Below are positions 32,453-44,045 of a DNA stretch of 64,000 nt, piece by piece. The stretch is from Dentipellis sp. KUC8613. Its lineage: Eukaryota > Basidiomycota > Agaricomycetes > Russulales > Hericiaceae. The position numbers and the translations under genes are program-made. The stretch is taken from NCBI GenBank assembly GCA_002286715.1, contig NSJX01000039.1, forward strand, positions 19,925 through 83,924, given 5' to 3'. The number at the start of each line of letters is the position of its first letter. Positions within the stretch are counted from its first letter, which is position 1. The notes beneath the pieces are model-generated. The model saw nothing but the letters and a program-made list of their open reading frames with translations. It did no database searches and was not told the DNA's origin.

Positions 32453-33955
32453 ATGGTTTACTCCAAGCATGCAGAGGAGCGCCCGTCCCTCGTCGGCCAG
32501 ATCGTCGACGGCGGCGCCCTCCTCCTGCTCGAGACCCTCGGCGCCGGCGCCTATGGGACCGTCTACCGCGCGCTCGAGCTGCACTCGGACAACGGCACGC
32601 AGCGCGCGGTCAAGGTGCTCGAGAAGCCGCGGCTGGACCGCCGCACGGCCAAGTTCCACGCGCGCGAGCTGCAGCTGCACACGCTCGTCTCGGGGCTGCC
32701 CGGCATCCTGCCCCTCCACCGCCACTTCGAGGACGAGCACCACATCTTCGTCGTCCTCGCGCTCGTCGCCGGCGGCGACCTCCACGCGCGCATCACGCAG
32801 GGCCACGTCTTCTGGCGCAACGACGAGCTCGTCCGCGACGCGCTGCTGCAGCTCACGGACGCGCTCGGCGCGTGCCACGCGCGCGGCGTGTACCACCGCG
32901 ACGTGAAGCCGGAGAACATCCTCTGCAGCGCGGACGGGCGCACGCTCTGGCTCGCGGACTTCGGGCTCGCGAGCGTGGACCAGGTCAGCACGTCGCACGG
33001 GTGCGGCAGCGGCCACTACATGGCCCCGGAGGTCATCGGGCGCGAGTTCGCCGGGCGCACGCCGTACCTCACGCGCGGCGCGGACGTGTGGGCGCTCGGC
33101 GTCGTGCTCGTCAACATCGTCGCGGGCCGCTCGCCCTGGCGCCGCGCGCTGCTGCGCGACCCCGGATTTGAGCACTTCGTCGACGACCCCGACTACCTCC
33201 GCACGGTGCTCCCCATCTCCGAGGCGTGCAACGAGCTCGTGAACCGCGCGTGCTGCATCGACCCGCTCGAGCGCATCTCGATGCGCGAGTTCCGCGAGGA
33301 GATCCTCAAGGTTGACACGTTCTTCATGAGCGAGGAGGAGCTCGAGGAGGCGTCGTGGTGTGCGCAGAGGCATGCGCGGTACTACGCCACTCGCGGCGAG
33401 CCGGAGCAGGCGGAGGAGGACGAGATGGAGCAGCGCGACAGGGAGCACGACAAGATGGTCCGCTTGGCCGCAGAGGAGATGGCCGCCCAGGAGGTCGCCG
33501 TGCACATCGACTCGTGCTACCTCAAGCAGAATGAGGCCACACCCAAACCCACCCCCCGCCCGCTCGTCGCTGTCAACCCCGACTCCAACCCTATCTCCCC
33601 CGTCGATCCTGTCGCCCCTGCCGGGGCACCCACTGCTGAGACCCCTGTAGAGGCACCTCCCACCGACGCGTTCGTCATCGCCAACGACGACGAGGTCAGC
33701 AGCAGCTCTTCGGCGCCAGAGGAGCAGGGCCCAGAGACACCCGAGACACACCCTGTACACCCCGAGGTCGAGGTGCCTGCGCTCACCGACGGGGAGAACC
33801 TTGGCGAGGTGTACATGCTCTACCCAGGGCGGCCTCCGGTGAAGCTCACCAAGGAGGAGATGCGCCTTCGGGGCATTGTACCTGGTATCGAGGATGGGAA
33901 GGTGAAGAGGCGTTCCAGTTTGGCGAGGGCGTTGGGCAAGTTGGGTATTGCATAG
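32453..33955 (+). CDS. Ran1/Ksp1-like serine/threonine kinase 1 (500 aa)
   Basis: A single exon. The kinase domain spans about residues 20-290: glycine loop GAGAYGTVYRA (31-40), ATP lysine Lys54 in RAVKVLEK, catalytic YHRDVKPEN (147-155, Asp150), DFG at 169-171, MAPE, and DVWALGVVLVNIVAGRSPW. The insert VFWRNDELVRDALLQLTDAL and the short, intact substructure resemble fission yeast Ran1/Pat1 and budding yeast Ksp1/Sks1 kinases, regulators of meiosis or nutrient-dependent growth; assignment to that group is from memory. Residues 290-385 are Glu/Met-rich helical, 385-460 Pro/Thr/Ser-rich and disordered. The C-terminal KVKRRSSLARALGKLGIA has an RRSS site fit for phosphorylation and mirrors the tail of kinase 2. 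All catalytic residues are present. GC content is much higher than in kinase 2. Confidence 0.88.
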   Translation: MVYSKHAEERPSLVGQIVDGGALLLLETLGAGAYGTVYRALELHSDNGTQRAVKVLEKPRLDRRTAKFHARELQLHTLVSGLPGILPLHRHFEDEHHIFVVLALVAGGDLHARITQGHVFWRNDELVRDALLQLTDALGACHARGVYHRDVKPENILCSADGRTLWLADFGLASVDQVSTSHGCGSGHYMAPEVIGREFAGRTPYLTRGADVWALGVVLVNIVAGRSPWRRALLRDPGFEHFVDDPDYLRTVLPISEACNELVNRACCIDPLERISMREFREEILKVDTFFMSEEELEEASWCAQRHARYYATRGEPEQAEEDEMEQRDREHDKMVRLAAEEMAAQEVAVHIDSCYLKQNEATPKPTPRPLVAVNPDSNPISPVDPVAPAGAPTAETPVEAPPTDAFVIANDDEVSSSSSAPEEQGPETPETHPVHPEVEVPALTDGENLGEVYMLYPGRPPVKLTKEEMRLRGIVPGIEDGKVKRRSSLARALGKLGIA

Positions 33956-35370
33956 ACGATGCTGGACATCATTTCCTATACCATAGACAATTAGAAAATA
34001 TCCGTCAGAACTAACAAAAATAAAAATAAAGTCCTTTCAAACTTCTTCGTGTGCTCGACTCTTCGACTTAAATTTGAAGTCCATTGAGTCTCTTCCCATC
34101 TTTGCATATCCCTCAGGAGAAAAATGCTTCGAGTCTCCTAGCCGTGGGCACCTGATCGAACGGAGCGTACGAGTAAGATACCGCAACGTAGACCACTCAC
34201 GCGACGACTCACGTCTTTCCTACCGCAAAATTCTCCTCCATCACCGGCGCCTCCCATCTCCCGCGCGGACGGCCACCCTGAATCAAGCCGCAGACAATAG
34301 CAGATCCGCACACTCACGCGACCTTGCCAGACGAGCATTTCCGGCATAATTAACACCACCGTCCGCCACGAACTAGCAATCACGGCGCATGTGCGCACGT
34401 GCAGTGATGGGGCTCGATATCGCGTACGAACGCACTAGTGGGGACACGGACGGCCGCTTCTAGCTGGATCCTCTGCGCACCGGGGGCGTGGCAGTGGACA
34501 TGGATATCGTCAATGGGGAGCGTGTGATAATTTGCCGCAGCGCACTGACAAGAGGCCCATTTTGCGCCCGCCTGAGCTATCCCTGAGCCTGCCTGCGGCA
34601 GGGGACGGTCATCAGCCGCTGACGCGTTTGCCACGAGTCGACCGCGAGGACGCACCGAGTATGTAGTCTCCGCCAGAAATTCCCCCGGGCATGGCGTCAC
34701 CCGCACGCTATGGGCGCAAAGCACGAGCAGATGACCGCACTGAGTCACCACGCCTGCGCGGTCGCCTCGCCGCCACCAAATAGACCAGCGGCAGCAAACG
34801 AGAGACCCGCGTGCGGGGAATGTGGGTGGGACTGATCTAGAATCGAGATGGTGATGGCGAGGGCGGACGGAAGCAAAAGAAAGGGCGATCGCCTGATATG
34901 CGGTGGTGCCTTGCGCATGGGCAGACAAAAGGCAGGGCGGGAGCAGGGCATGGGGTTCGGCGTGCGCCCTGGATATCGAGGCGGAGCTGCATGTGTGGCT
35001 GTCTGGTGACCGAGCAGCGGTGCGCGAAAACGGAGGCAAATTGAGACGCGGGCCCGATGGGGAAGGTAAGCAAGAAGGCGAGGGCCGGATATGGGTCCGT
35101 GTGGACGCTCTCTGCGTCCTCCACCGCACTCGAGCTCGCCCTACGCACGCCCCCTCACTCGTCGTTGCGAGGGGCGCGGGCGCCGAGACGCTCGTCGCAC
35201 CCTCCCGCCCCGCCAGCCAGCCACATATCCCCATTCGCCTGTCGGATCATCGCTGCGCCTCGATATTTCCCGCCCAGCGCACGCTAGCCCCCGCCCCCTA
35301 TATAATTTCCCTCTCCTCCCCCATCACCTTATTGGCCCCGCGCACGCCTCCGTGGCTTCCTCCTCCAGCC
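33956..35370. other. 1.4-kb intergenic region
   Basis: Separates kinase 1 from the methyltransferase. Long open frames of both strands (34380-35234 minus; 34903-36084 plus) have low-complexity His/Pro/Arg-rich composition and no motif upstream of the methyltransferase start. A TATATAA lies at 35299-35305. Confidence 0.5.
35299..35305 (+). promoter_or_regulatory. TATA box of the methyltransferase gene
   Basis: TATATAA in CCCTATATAATTTCC, 66-72 bp upstream of the ATG at 35371, followed by a CT-rich leader. Confidence 0.5.
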
Positions 35371-38071
35371 ATGACCATCAACCTCACCCTCCACGCACCT
35401 CCGCCAGACGAGCACCCCGACAACCCGTTCTTCCCCTTCGCAGAGAGCGACCTGCGCATCGACGTGCCCCCCCTTGCGCTCTACTTCCCGCTGGACCACG
35501 TGCCAGACGTCGGGGAGGTGCTCGTGAGGACGACGGATGCTGGTCCTATACCCGCGGAGGACGACCACGGCGAGGCCCCGCACTCGCCCCCACCGCTCGC
35601 GTCGGGGGTGGGTGCGGACGAGAGTCATGTGTCTGCAGATGGCAGCGCGGGCCCGCTGTACGATGTCCATCGCGGGGCGCGCGCACGCCGTTTTTTGCCC
35701 GAGCACGTCGTCCGATCGTGGGCCACATCCGTCCCCGCCGCCTCGCCACACCCCTTCCCTCCGTCCGCCCTCCCGACCTCCACACCATCCGCAGAAGATT
35801 TGACAGAAGATGACGACGACGATAACGACGATATTGGGGTCCGCGAGGACGTCGACATGGACACCTGCTCCTCCTCCGACGTGGAGGACGACGCAGATGC
35901 CTCGACGACGTCCTCGGGCCTCACCGAGGTCCGCCCCTACGAGTTTCCCGAATACTTCGCGAAATTCAACGGGCGGCTCTTCCATTCTCATGGTACTTCC
36001 CCGTACCCGCTGCCCGTCGATGGCCCCGAGTGGAACGTGCGTCCGTCCTGCCTGTCTGCCTCAGAAAAAAAAACACCACGCTGACGGATTGTGTTGCCTG
36101 ATTGCGTGTGGCGGCATCGATTGGTCGCGTGGGGGGGATTTTGCCGACTGGTATGGGCCGTGTCTGTGTGCAGCGCCTCGACGCAATGCATGTCCTCCTC
36201 CACCGTCTCACCGGCGCCAACTACGACGGGCCCGTCCCCGCGGTGCTCGCCAGGGAGCGTCCGAAGGTGGTAGACCTCTGCAACGGCACGGGAAAATGGT
36301 GCGCCTCCCCTCCAAGTTATCCCCCGTGCGAGTGCTGAGTGCTGACGGGTGCCCGCAGGGTGATGGAGATGGCGCACGAGTTCCCGCACGCCGAGTTTCG
36401 CGGGCTCGATCTGGGTACGTACGCGACGATCCCCCGCACCCTGCTTCCAATTTCCTCGGCCGTGTCTGTCTTCTCCCGTTTCATTTCGGATGTCCGAATT
36501 ACGAAGTCCTGTGCGCCGCCTGGGCTGCGCGCCCGGCAGCACGGACTGCGTTCATTCTGCATGCTGTTATTTTCGTCCGGGGGGCCCCTCCTGCACGCAA
36601 GCGGAAGGCCCATTACCTCAGGCTGCCGTAACGCCCGCGCGTCCTTTGCCCTAGGCCTCGCGCCTGTTGCCCCCGGCTGGCACGGATTTGAGTTTGGGTT
36701 TGGGTTTTGAACCTTCGGGCTCGTGGCTGGCCTAATCTTGGCTTCGTGCGTGGGGCGTACGTGTCGAGCGGGCGTCGTGCCGTAATGCCTTCATGCATCT
36801 TGCCACTGCACCACATCCCATCTTCCAACCACCTATGCTTTCACCTTTCTTCTTCATGGGCCTGGCGTCGATTATTGCATGCTGATTGTCGTCGACAGTG
36901 CCCATCGCAACGCAATACCCCGCGCCGAACGTCCGCTTCGAGATAGCAGACGTACGCGCGCGCTGGCGCTTTGCAGACGCGTCCGTCGACGTCGTGCATG
37001 CGCGGTGCGTTTCCCTGCCCGTGCGTCCTGCTCGTCCTCTCCCCATTCGCCATTCCCGCCACCCCAACGCTAACCCTTTACCCATCCGTCCTTCATCTGT
37101 CCATCTTGCCAACGACGCCCACCGCCCACCCAACCCTAACCATAACCAGATCGCCCACTACGCGCACATCCTGCGCGAAGCCGCGCGGGTCCTGCGCCCG
37201 GGCGGGCTGCTCCTCTTCGCAGACTGGGGCGCCTACCCCGCGCTGCACCCCGCGCACCCCGGCGCACCGCTGCCCGCGACCGCGCGGTTCTCGGCCGTAT
37301 GGCGCGCAGTCCTAGAGTGAGTGCACGCTTCCGTTCCGTTCGTTCTTCGTCGCGGCCGTTGCAAATTCGCAAAGGTAGAAGTCGATGGTGGGATGGGGCG
37401 ACTCGTATATAGGAATGCATTGCTGATGCCTTTGTTTGCTGTTCTGCAGAGACTCCGGCTCCGTCCCGCTCGCGCTCCGCATGCCGGCCATGATTCGCGC
37501 AACGCGCGCGTTCGGCGAGCCGCACGAGCAGCGCCGCGCCATCCCGCTCGGGCGGCCGTGGCCCGCGCCGTATCCGTATCCGTATCCGTATCCGCCGCCT
37601 TCCCTGCCCGCATATGCCCCGGACATATATAGACTGCACGACTCGCGCCTGGAGCGCCCGCACTACCACCACGATCAGCACTCCGCGTCGATTTCGTACC
37701 ACCCGAGCGCGGCGCAGGACGGCCAGTACCCGCGTGAATACGACGGCTTTCCCGGCGCGCAGTATGCGTATCCTGCGCCGTACCAGAACACGCACCATCC
37801 GCGTCCACATCCGGAACCACCACTTGCCGAGTTCCCGCCGCACGGGCTGGCGTTCGCGGGCCTCGTCGGCGCGCAGCTGATCGGCGCGTTCGCGAACGCG
37901 CTCGTCGCGGGGCTGCAGCACCGGCGGCTGCGCGGGGGCGGCGGCGGGGTCGAGACGGCGGGCGGTGGCGAGGTCGATGTGGAGGAGATCGTGAAGGCGT
38001 TTACGCGGGAGATCGAGAGCACGCCTGGCGTGGTGGGCGTGTGGCACACGGTGTGGGCGGTGAAGACGTAG
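35371..38071 (+). CDS. Class I SAM-dependent methyltransferase (585 aa)
   Basis: Six exons: 35371-36036, 36174-36298, 36359-36414, 36899-37020, 37150-37316, 37450-38071. Introns are long for this genome (137, 60, 484, 129, 133 nt), so the model carries some risk although every junction keeps frame. Residues 1-222 are a Pro/Ser/Asp-rich head with an acidic run (EDLTEDDDDDNDD). The catalytic fold follows: SAM loop VVDLCNGTGKW near 254-264, acidic strand end RGLDL, ADASVDVVHARCV, then LREAARVLRPGGLLLFADW. That order is typical of LaeA/UbiE-like class I methyltransferases. The usual GxGxG loop reads CNGTG here. The C-terminal part has a YPYPYPYP repeat, a His/Tyr/Pro-rich stretch and a final ordered helix region. 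Substrate unknown. Confidence 0.75.
37571..37594 (+). repeat. TATCCG hexanucleotide repeat, four units
   Basis: Four exact TATCCG units inside the last methyltransferase exon, encoding alternating Tyr-Pro. Being a multiple of three, length change would keep the frame. Confidence 0.9.
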
Positions 38072-39017
38072 GTGGGCGGTAAGTGTAAGTGTAAGATCGA
38101 GAAGGGGCGGTGGTGGTGGATGTGTATGAGTGCCGAGGGTGAGTAGTGGGCGATTTATGGTGGGTGTATGCGCAGTGCATGTATGCGCCGTGGATGGGCG
38201 ATATAGGAAAGGGTAAGGCGGGTGCATATAACTTGTACATCTTCGTGTACACCTAAATCTATAGCATTTCAGCGAGCAGACGATTATGCGCGTTCGTGGG
38301 CTTACCACAAGTTGAATCTACTCCTTCAAGTCGGTTTGAAGCAACAATTCCGCCACCGCTACAGCAGCACCGTACCTGATGCTGCTGTATGCCGGAACAT
38401 TACCACCGAGCGTCAGTGGGCAAGGTACTGGGCGTGCATTGCTGCGAAAGTAACAAAGGCGAGCGCCTGGAGGAAGTAAGTAGATCTCGCATCCAATCTC
38501 CGCCTTTCCCATGCGCGCTAAGGGCATGGGCGCCTCCTTCCTAATTAGGCGCCGAGTCAAACTCCGGTGGGCGCTTATGGTGGCGGGCGCCAAATCTATG
38601 GCGCTTGTCCGTTCATGAACTTGTGACTTCATTCATTTCGTTGTTCAATTGCAACGTGGTTCAGGGCACGGACATGAACCAGTCACAGCCGGGTCTTCTG
38701 CGTTCTGGAGTGTGTGCCTGCAGGTTTCCGGATGGGACATGGAAAAGAGAACATGCGCTGACCTTCGTACTCGAGGACATCGATATCGCTTGCCGGCGTA
38801 AAACACAATATTCATATCTCAGGTACCCAAAGCATTCACAACGGAAGCATACAAGACATGCCAGGCTACACTACTAGTCTGTTCTACTAACAACGTGCGG
38901 GGAAGCCCCCCAATCCGGCGCGCGGCTGCTACAGAAGTTGGCGCTACAATTTCCGAGATGGTTCCGAGATATTTCAAACACAATGAGCCTGACGTTGGTG
39001 GCGACAACAGCCTGGGG

Positions 39018-39150
39018 GGCCTGTTTCAATTTATATTTAAGCATGGGGGTGTCAGTGTGCGTGCAGGATTCCGCCCTGATGGCGCGGTAAAGTCCAGAAC
39101 TCAGAGAAGGGAGCTGTGCAGGGTGTGATGTCCGGGGATTGGGACAGCTT
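39018..39150 (+). repeat. Diverged direct repeat, copy A
   Basis: Shares with copy B, in the same order, CCTGTTTCAATTTA, a TG-rich spacer, CCGCCCTG-TGGCGCGG, AGTCCAGAAC and TCCGGGGATT. Copy B is about 1.2 kb downstream. Confidence 0.6.
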
Positions 39151-40217
39151 AGCGCAAGCTACGGGTTGCGATATATAAGTATTTTGCGCTAGCGGATATT
39201 CAGGGCCACGTTGATTCCGGTGTTCTGATCGCTAGTGTGTTGAACTCGAGTGTTAGATCATGTGCCTTGTGTAAAAAGATGACAGGGCTCCGGGGCTCGG
39301 TATTCACCGTTCTACACGATGGACAATTATCGAATACAGGGGTGAGGGCATTGGCAGTGCTGAGGAAGGGCCTGAGGCTCCAGCAGGAGGGTGATCCGTG
39401 CGCTGCCAGTGAGGGCGAAATTCAGGCTTCGACTATTCAAACTCCTCAGGGTATTTCTTGTTTCTTCTACCTATGTTAGTGACTGACTCCGATAAGTAGA
39501 TCAGCCTCCGCATGCATATTAGCCCAACAGCATGGCGGAGATTGAGACGACAGAACGCACGTCGATGCTGCCTTCGCGCTTGGTTCCTATCGATCCATGA
39601 TCACGGCCTCACGCCGTTTGTCTCAATCTCAGGCTTTCAGGGACTGCGGCAGTCGCTCGCCATCTCAACAATGTCAACCGAAGCAGTACGACGAACTTCA
39701 AGTCGGGGAACACCTTACCCTCGATGGACGACAGGGCGATAAACATATCACTGGCACACTCGCTGCCCCGTCGAAGAATCGGACTTCGCTCGACTAGTAG
39801 TCGGCAAGATCATGCCAGTGGACATTGTTTCCATGAATCCAGACTGACGAAGTCCATCATGCGCTTCATGGGGATGGGAGTCTGGGCAACATTCGCTTGT
39901 GGAGGACGCTTCGAATGCACGCTGCGGGAGCGAGCGCAGTCCTAGAACATGATAATAAAGACCTGCGAACGATCAACGCAAGCACTACTCACACCGCTCA
40001 TCTGCTGGATCTTAAGCTTGCCTGCACCTGCAATCTCCGCCCGCGCACTAGACGTACATATACGTAGCTACAGGGCGCCCCCTCTCGATTTAGACGCCGA
40101 GCGACTCTGCGGTCCCATACGTTGGGCGTTATGGGTTCCGAGTTCATTCCGAAATCCTGCATTGGAAACAGTCTAGAGTGTACAATATTGTGGACCTGAC
40201 GACCGTGACGGCTGAGA

Positions 40218-40330
40218 GGACCTGTTTCAATTTAGGCTTGTGTATGATGATGATGTGTGCGGGGGTTGGTCCGCCCTGGTGGCGCGGCAGAGTCCAGAAC
40301 AGAACTCCGCGTCACATCCGGGGATTAGAA
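40218..40330 (+). repeat. Diverged direct repeat, copy B
   Basis: Second copy of the block described at 39018-39150: CCTGTTTCAATTTA, then TCCGCCCTGGTGGCGCGG, AGTCCAGAAC and TCCGGGGATT. Same orientation, with indels relative to copy A. Confidence 0.6.
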
Positions 40331-40647
40331 AGTGGGGATCCGTGTTAGCGAATGCTAGTACTGAGCATTTCAGTGGCGCTGGCGTTCAGGCAGAGTGCAA
40401 TAACGCGCGAGCTCCGGTGTCGATGAACGTGCCTTGCATGCGATGGGAAGGTGCAATGCGATGTGATACACTGTACATGACGGACGATACAGGGGGTCAG
40501 GATACCTATGCAAGCAAACAGATGAGTATACTACAGCAAACAACCAACCAACCACAGCCCAGCCCAGCCCAACCAGATGCGCCCAGATTCAGATCCTACA
40601 CAAACGGCGGCGGCGGCGGCAGCGCGCCGTCCACTCCGTCGGCTGCC

Positions 40648-42502
40648 TCACGACTCGCCATCCGTCTTTGCCTTCTTCGCGACCGACGCGATCGCGGGCA
40701 CCGCTGCGCCACGCACGCCGACGTCGTGTCCGCCGTCAGGCTCCACCGCCCGCTTGCGCTTCTCGCCCACCTGCTCCGCGTCCCCACCCGCATCCGCACC
40801 TGCGCTCTCACCTGCGTCCCGCCTCGGCCCCCGTCCGCCGCCCCGTCCGCCACGGCCACCGCGTCCGCCACGCCCGCCGCGCCCGCCCCCTCGGCCTCCA
40901 CCGCGCCCACCGCGCCCGCCCCGCCCGCCGCGGGTGCTGCTGCGGTCCTGAGACATGCTGAACACGCGCTTCGCCGCGGACTGTGCCCGCTCGACTTCAA
41001 ACGCGCGTTCCTCCTCCTCTGCAAGGCCCATGAGCATCTCTCGCCCAAAACAGAACAGAAAACCCGGGACCGTGCGTACGTACCCTCCGGAATACTCCAC
41101 GTGACGTCCTTCCCATTGAGCTTGGGCACCTGCTCCCGTACGAACGCAACATCCTCCTCGCCGAGCGCCCTGTCGAACCCGACGAGCCCGCCGTCCTCGC
41201 CGCGGGCGTACTTGACGAACGGCGCGCGTGCAAAACGCTCCTTGAGCGGCCGCTTGATGTCGTCGAACGACGCGTCGCCCGCGCAGCCGCCGAACTTGAG
41301 CGTCGCGCCCCGCACGCGCGGGACGTCCTCCGCGCGCACGCTCCCGCCGTCCGCGTCGTGCACGCGGATCTTGGACCCGAGGAACTCGAGCCAGATTTCG
41401 GGCTTTTTGCCGTCGGTGGGCGCGGTAGGCTTGGCGCTGCCGCCGTCGCGGGCCTCCTTCATCTCGCGGAAGGCGTTGAAGCCCTTGCGGTCGAGGATGC
41501 TGTCGCGGCGCATGACGGCGGCCTTGCCGGTGAGCCCCTTTTCCTTGATCTTCATCTGCACGTAGTCCTCTTTGCTCATGATGAGCAGCTCGGTGCCGTC
41601 CCAGGTCGGCTTGGGGTCGGCCTTGAGGAAGGCCTCGACGGAGCTGTAGTCGGCGAATTCGACGAACACGGAGCCCTAGAAGGGGCGTGTGAGTGAGAGA
41701 CGGGACGGGGCGGGGGGAGCACAGGCGTACCTTGAACGCCTTCTTGTTGTCGACGCGGCGCATGCGCACGGCGCTGACTTTACCGTACTGCTCGAAAAAC
41801 TTCTCGAGCTTCTGCTGGAGACCGGGTTCCTCCTTCCCAAAGCCTTTCTGCGAGAGACGGATGCGCGGTTCAGAGAGAAAGCGTGCTGCGGGGGACGGAG
41901 GGAAGACGCACTGCGTATACGCTGCGGTCGAACTGGCCCTTGGGCTCCTGGACCTCGGTCGTGCGGCGTACATTCTTGCCGTCGGCGTCGACCTCGAGCT
42001 CGGTGCTCGTGCGCAGGGCGTCGGTGACCCACTGGACGCCCTTGTCTGCGAACTCGCGCATGCGCTTGAAGGACGCGACGGTCTCGATCGGGACCCAGTG
42101 GTCTTCGTTTTTGGTGTGCAGCGTCCACATGAACCTGCGCGCGTGAGCAGAATCCCGGAAAACGAGAAGAGAGAAGAGACGCGTACTTGTCGAAGGGAAG
42201 GTTCGCGTCTGCAAAGTAGAACTCGACTGCAGGCGGCAAGAAGATACAAGGTATAGTTAGCGCGCGCGAGAAAACTGCGGCGAGCGTTCGCGGAAACGCG
42301 ATGGGAGACGGAAGGTCGACGCACTCTGGCGGACTGCGCGCGCCTTGCGCTCGTCGTCGGACTCTGTTGCGGCCTCCGCAGAGGCCATCACGACGTCCGG
42401 TGCGGGCTTCGACTCGACGGCAGGCGCATCAGTGGTCGAAGTGGACGCTGCGGGGGCCGAGGTCGCCTCGGTTTTTGTGGGATTTTCAGCCACGGCGGCC
42501 AT
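40648..42502 (-). CDS. LHP1: La-type RNA-binding protein (506 aa)
   Basis: Six exons: 42502-42325, 42226-42187, 42134-41912, 41847-41731, 41675-41084, 41018-40648. La proteins bind the 3' oligo(U) of new RNA polymerase III transcripts in the nucleus and protect tRNA precursors. A Ser/Ala-rich acidic head (1-55) leads to the La motif, VRQIEFYFADANLPFDKFM from about residue 57, ending near 145. An RRM follows at about 150-235 (VSAVRMRRVDNKKAFKG, SVFVEFADYSS). A second, atypical RRM lies near 285-380 (IWLEFLGSKIRV, PFVKYARGEDGGLVGF). The tail has an RGG repeat (about 414-446) and basic KKRK-like signals (GEKRKR, AKKAKTD) consistent with nuclear entry. The 40-nt second exon is needed to complete the La motif. 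A long plus-strand frame (40240-41565) is only the antisense shadow. Confidence 0.9.
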
Positions 42503-42764
42503 CTTCGTTTTTTTTTGACAAGGAATAAAAAGAATAGAAGAAAATAGGGAGAGGGGTAGAAGAGGAAATTTGAGGAGGCTGAGAAGGAGGACTCGGAGGA
42601 CCGAGTCCAATCAATCGAGTCGTGGATGGCTTATAGAAGGTAGTTCTCACGGTCAGCGTAATCATACTAATGTCTTATAACTGTTGTTACTGTAACAACT
42701 AGTTACACTTTCGCTGGCGATGTTTTTCAAGTTGAACTGGCCCTTCTAATCTGCTTGGACACAA

Positions 42765-43025
42765 TCACCGTTCCTCTTGGTCATTACCAAATGACCCCGC
42801 TGTCGATGGATCTTCTCCTGCCTGAACGATCGCATTCGCAGTTCTTTCCTCGGCTCCATGCAGTCTCGCAAACGCCTGCGCATGATCTTCGAATGTATAA
42901 CAAGGCATAAACCCAAACTGAAATCGTCCAATGAACAGTGCACGGAGGTTCTTCGGCTTGCGGCCGCGGCCGCTGGCACGAACCCATCTATGGGGCGGCC
43001 CACAGACGAGGTAGGCCTCTCCCAC
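42765..43025 (-). CDS. Possible exon of an unknown protein
   Basis: An 86-codon minus-strand frame with balanced composition, including PHRWVRASGRGRKPKNL and PCYTFEDHAQAFARLHG, ending at a TGA at 42765. It may join an upstream exon ending near 43067, but the intron would be only about 34 nt, which is too short for this genome. I recognise no family. It may be a gene remnant. Confidence 0.2.
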   Translation of the reverse strand: MGEAYLVCGPPHRWVRASGRGRKPKNLRALFIGRFQFGFMPCYTFEDHAQAFARLHGAEERTANAIVQAGEDPSTAGSFGNDQEER

Positions 43026-44045
43026 ACCATCTGTGAGTGGTGCTATCTGCTATCTTCCGCTCACTCCAAGGCTCATCCGATGCATCTCGCTTCCGCTTCC
43101 CTTCTCGCAGCGTCATAAACCCGAAGCACACGCCTCGTTGCACGCCTCGCGGACGACATGGCTGACTGTCCATGAGAACGGTCAGCCCGATGTGCCCGAT
43201 CGCCCCGATACCATCAGCGTTCTATCTCCCCATCTCCCAGAAGCACTCCTTCGGTGCGCATGCGTCTGCCTCCGCCCTGCGAGGTACGTACGCCGTAAAC
43301 GCTGGCGCCCGTGCCCGTGGCCTTACGGATCAGCCCCGCCGTGCGCACGATCGCCCTTGTTATGCTATTACACTCGCTGACGCCATTGTGCGCTTATGGA
43401 CGGACACAGTTCACGCCCTATCCATCGCAGAGCTTGACGCCGTGCCCGTGGTGGTGAATCGCGACCACGACTCGGACGCCTCTGGGTCTCGGCACCGGGC
43501 GGGCGTGTGGCCACAGAGGCACGGCGCGCCGGCCGCGATGTCGCGTACACGGTACAGTAATAGCGTGCGTATACGCAGGCTTCGCTTCTGTCCGTTCGCA
43601 CGATGGTGCGCTCGTGCTCATTGGCCGTGGACGGTGGATCATCATCAGCAGACGCAGAGCGTGTCACTTAAGCTGCTGGCAGCTGCAGGGAAGCAGCGCG
43701 AAGTGCGCCACTCCACACCCATCGGGGGCACTCTATTCGCCGTATCGCTGGTGCGCGATGCAATCTATCGCAATGCAGACGCCGTTCATTTATGTGGTCA
43801 CGTCGAGGCTGTCGCGCTCCCCGGTTTCACCAACGATGTGCACTCGCCCGCCGGCCATTCAATGGCTGCACAGATCAGGGCATACCTTTGATGGCTGTGG
43901 TCATGGATGGCGTGCGCATCGTTTCGACTTTGGTGGCTGCTCAGGCGAAAAACGATCGCCGACGGGGCATCTGTCGCTGTAAGTAAGTAGACGACGACGG
44001 GACGCGCCAGAGCACAATTAGAGTGGGAAAACGTGCTCCTTGAAT

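Larger units (their letters stand above)
38072..40647. other. 2.6-kb gene-poor region with diverged repeats
   Basis: No gene recognised. It holds three GGCGCC sites in 63 bp at 38529-38591 and a diverged direct repeat pair near 39018-39150 and 40218-40330. Open frames such as 39512-39945 show no motif. It may be remnant mobile DNA, but no transposase or integrase sequence is visible. Confidence 0.5.

Noticed and set aside
32381..33760. Minus-strand frame of 459 codons
   Set aside because: Antisense shadow of the GC-rich kinase 1 gene.
34380..35234. Minus-strand frame of 284 codons upstream of the methyltransferase
   Set aside because: Low-complexity composition, no motif, and it overlaps competing plus-strand frames; the TATA box and ATG of the methyltransferase explain the region better.
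37136..38308. Minus-strand frame of 390 codons
   Set aside because: Antisense to the last methyltransferase exons, Arg/His-rich.
38072..40647. An intact transposon in the gap with direct repeats
   Set aside because: No transposase, integrase or reverse transcriptase motif can be read in any frame.
40240..41565. Plus-strand frame of 441 codons
   Set aside because: Antisense to the La-type gene; the RGG-coding repeat keeps the opposite strand free of stops.
43172..43891. Plus-strand frame of 239 codons
   Set aside because: Ordinary composition but no motif or splice context; other frames compete on both strands. Kept only as a note in the intergenic entry.
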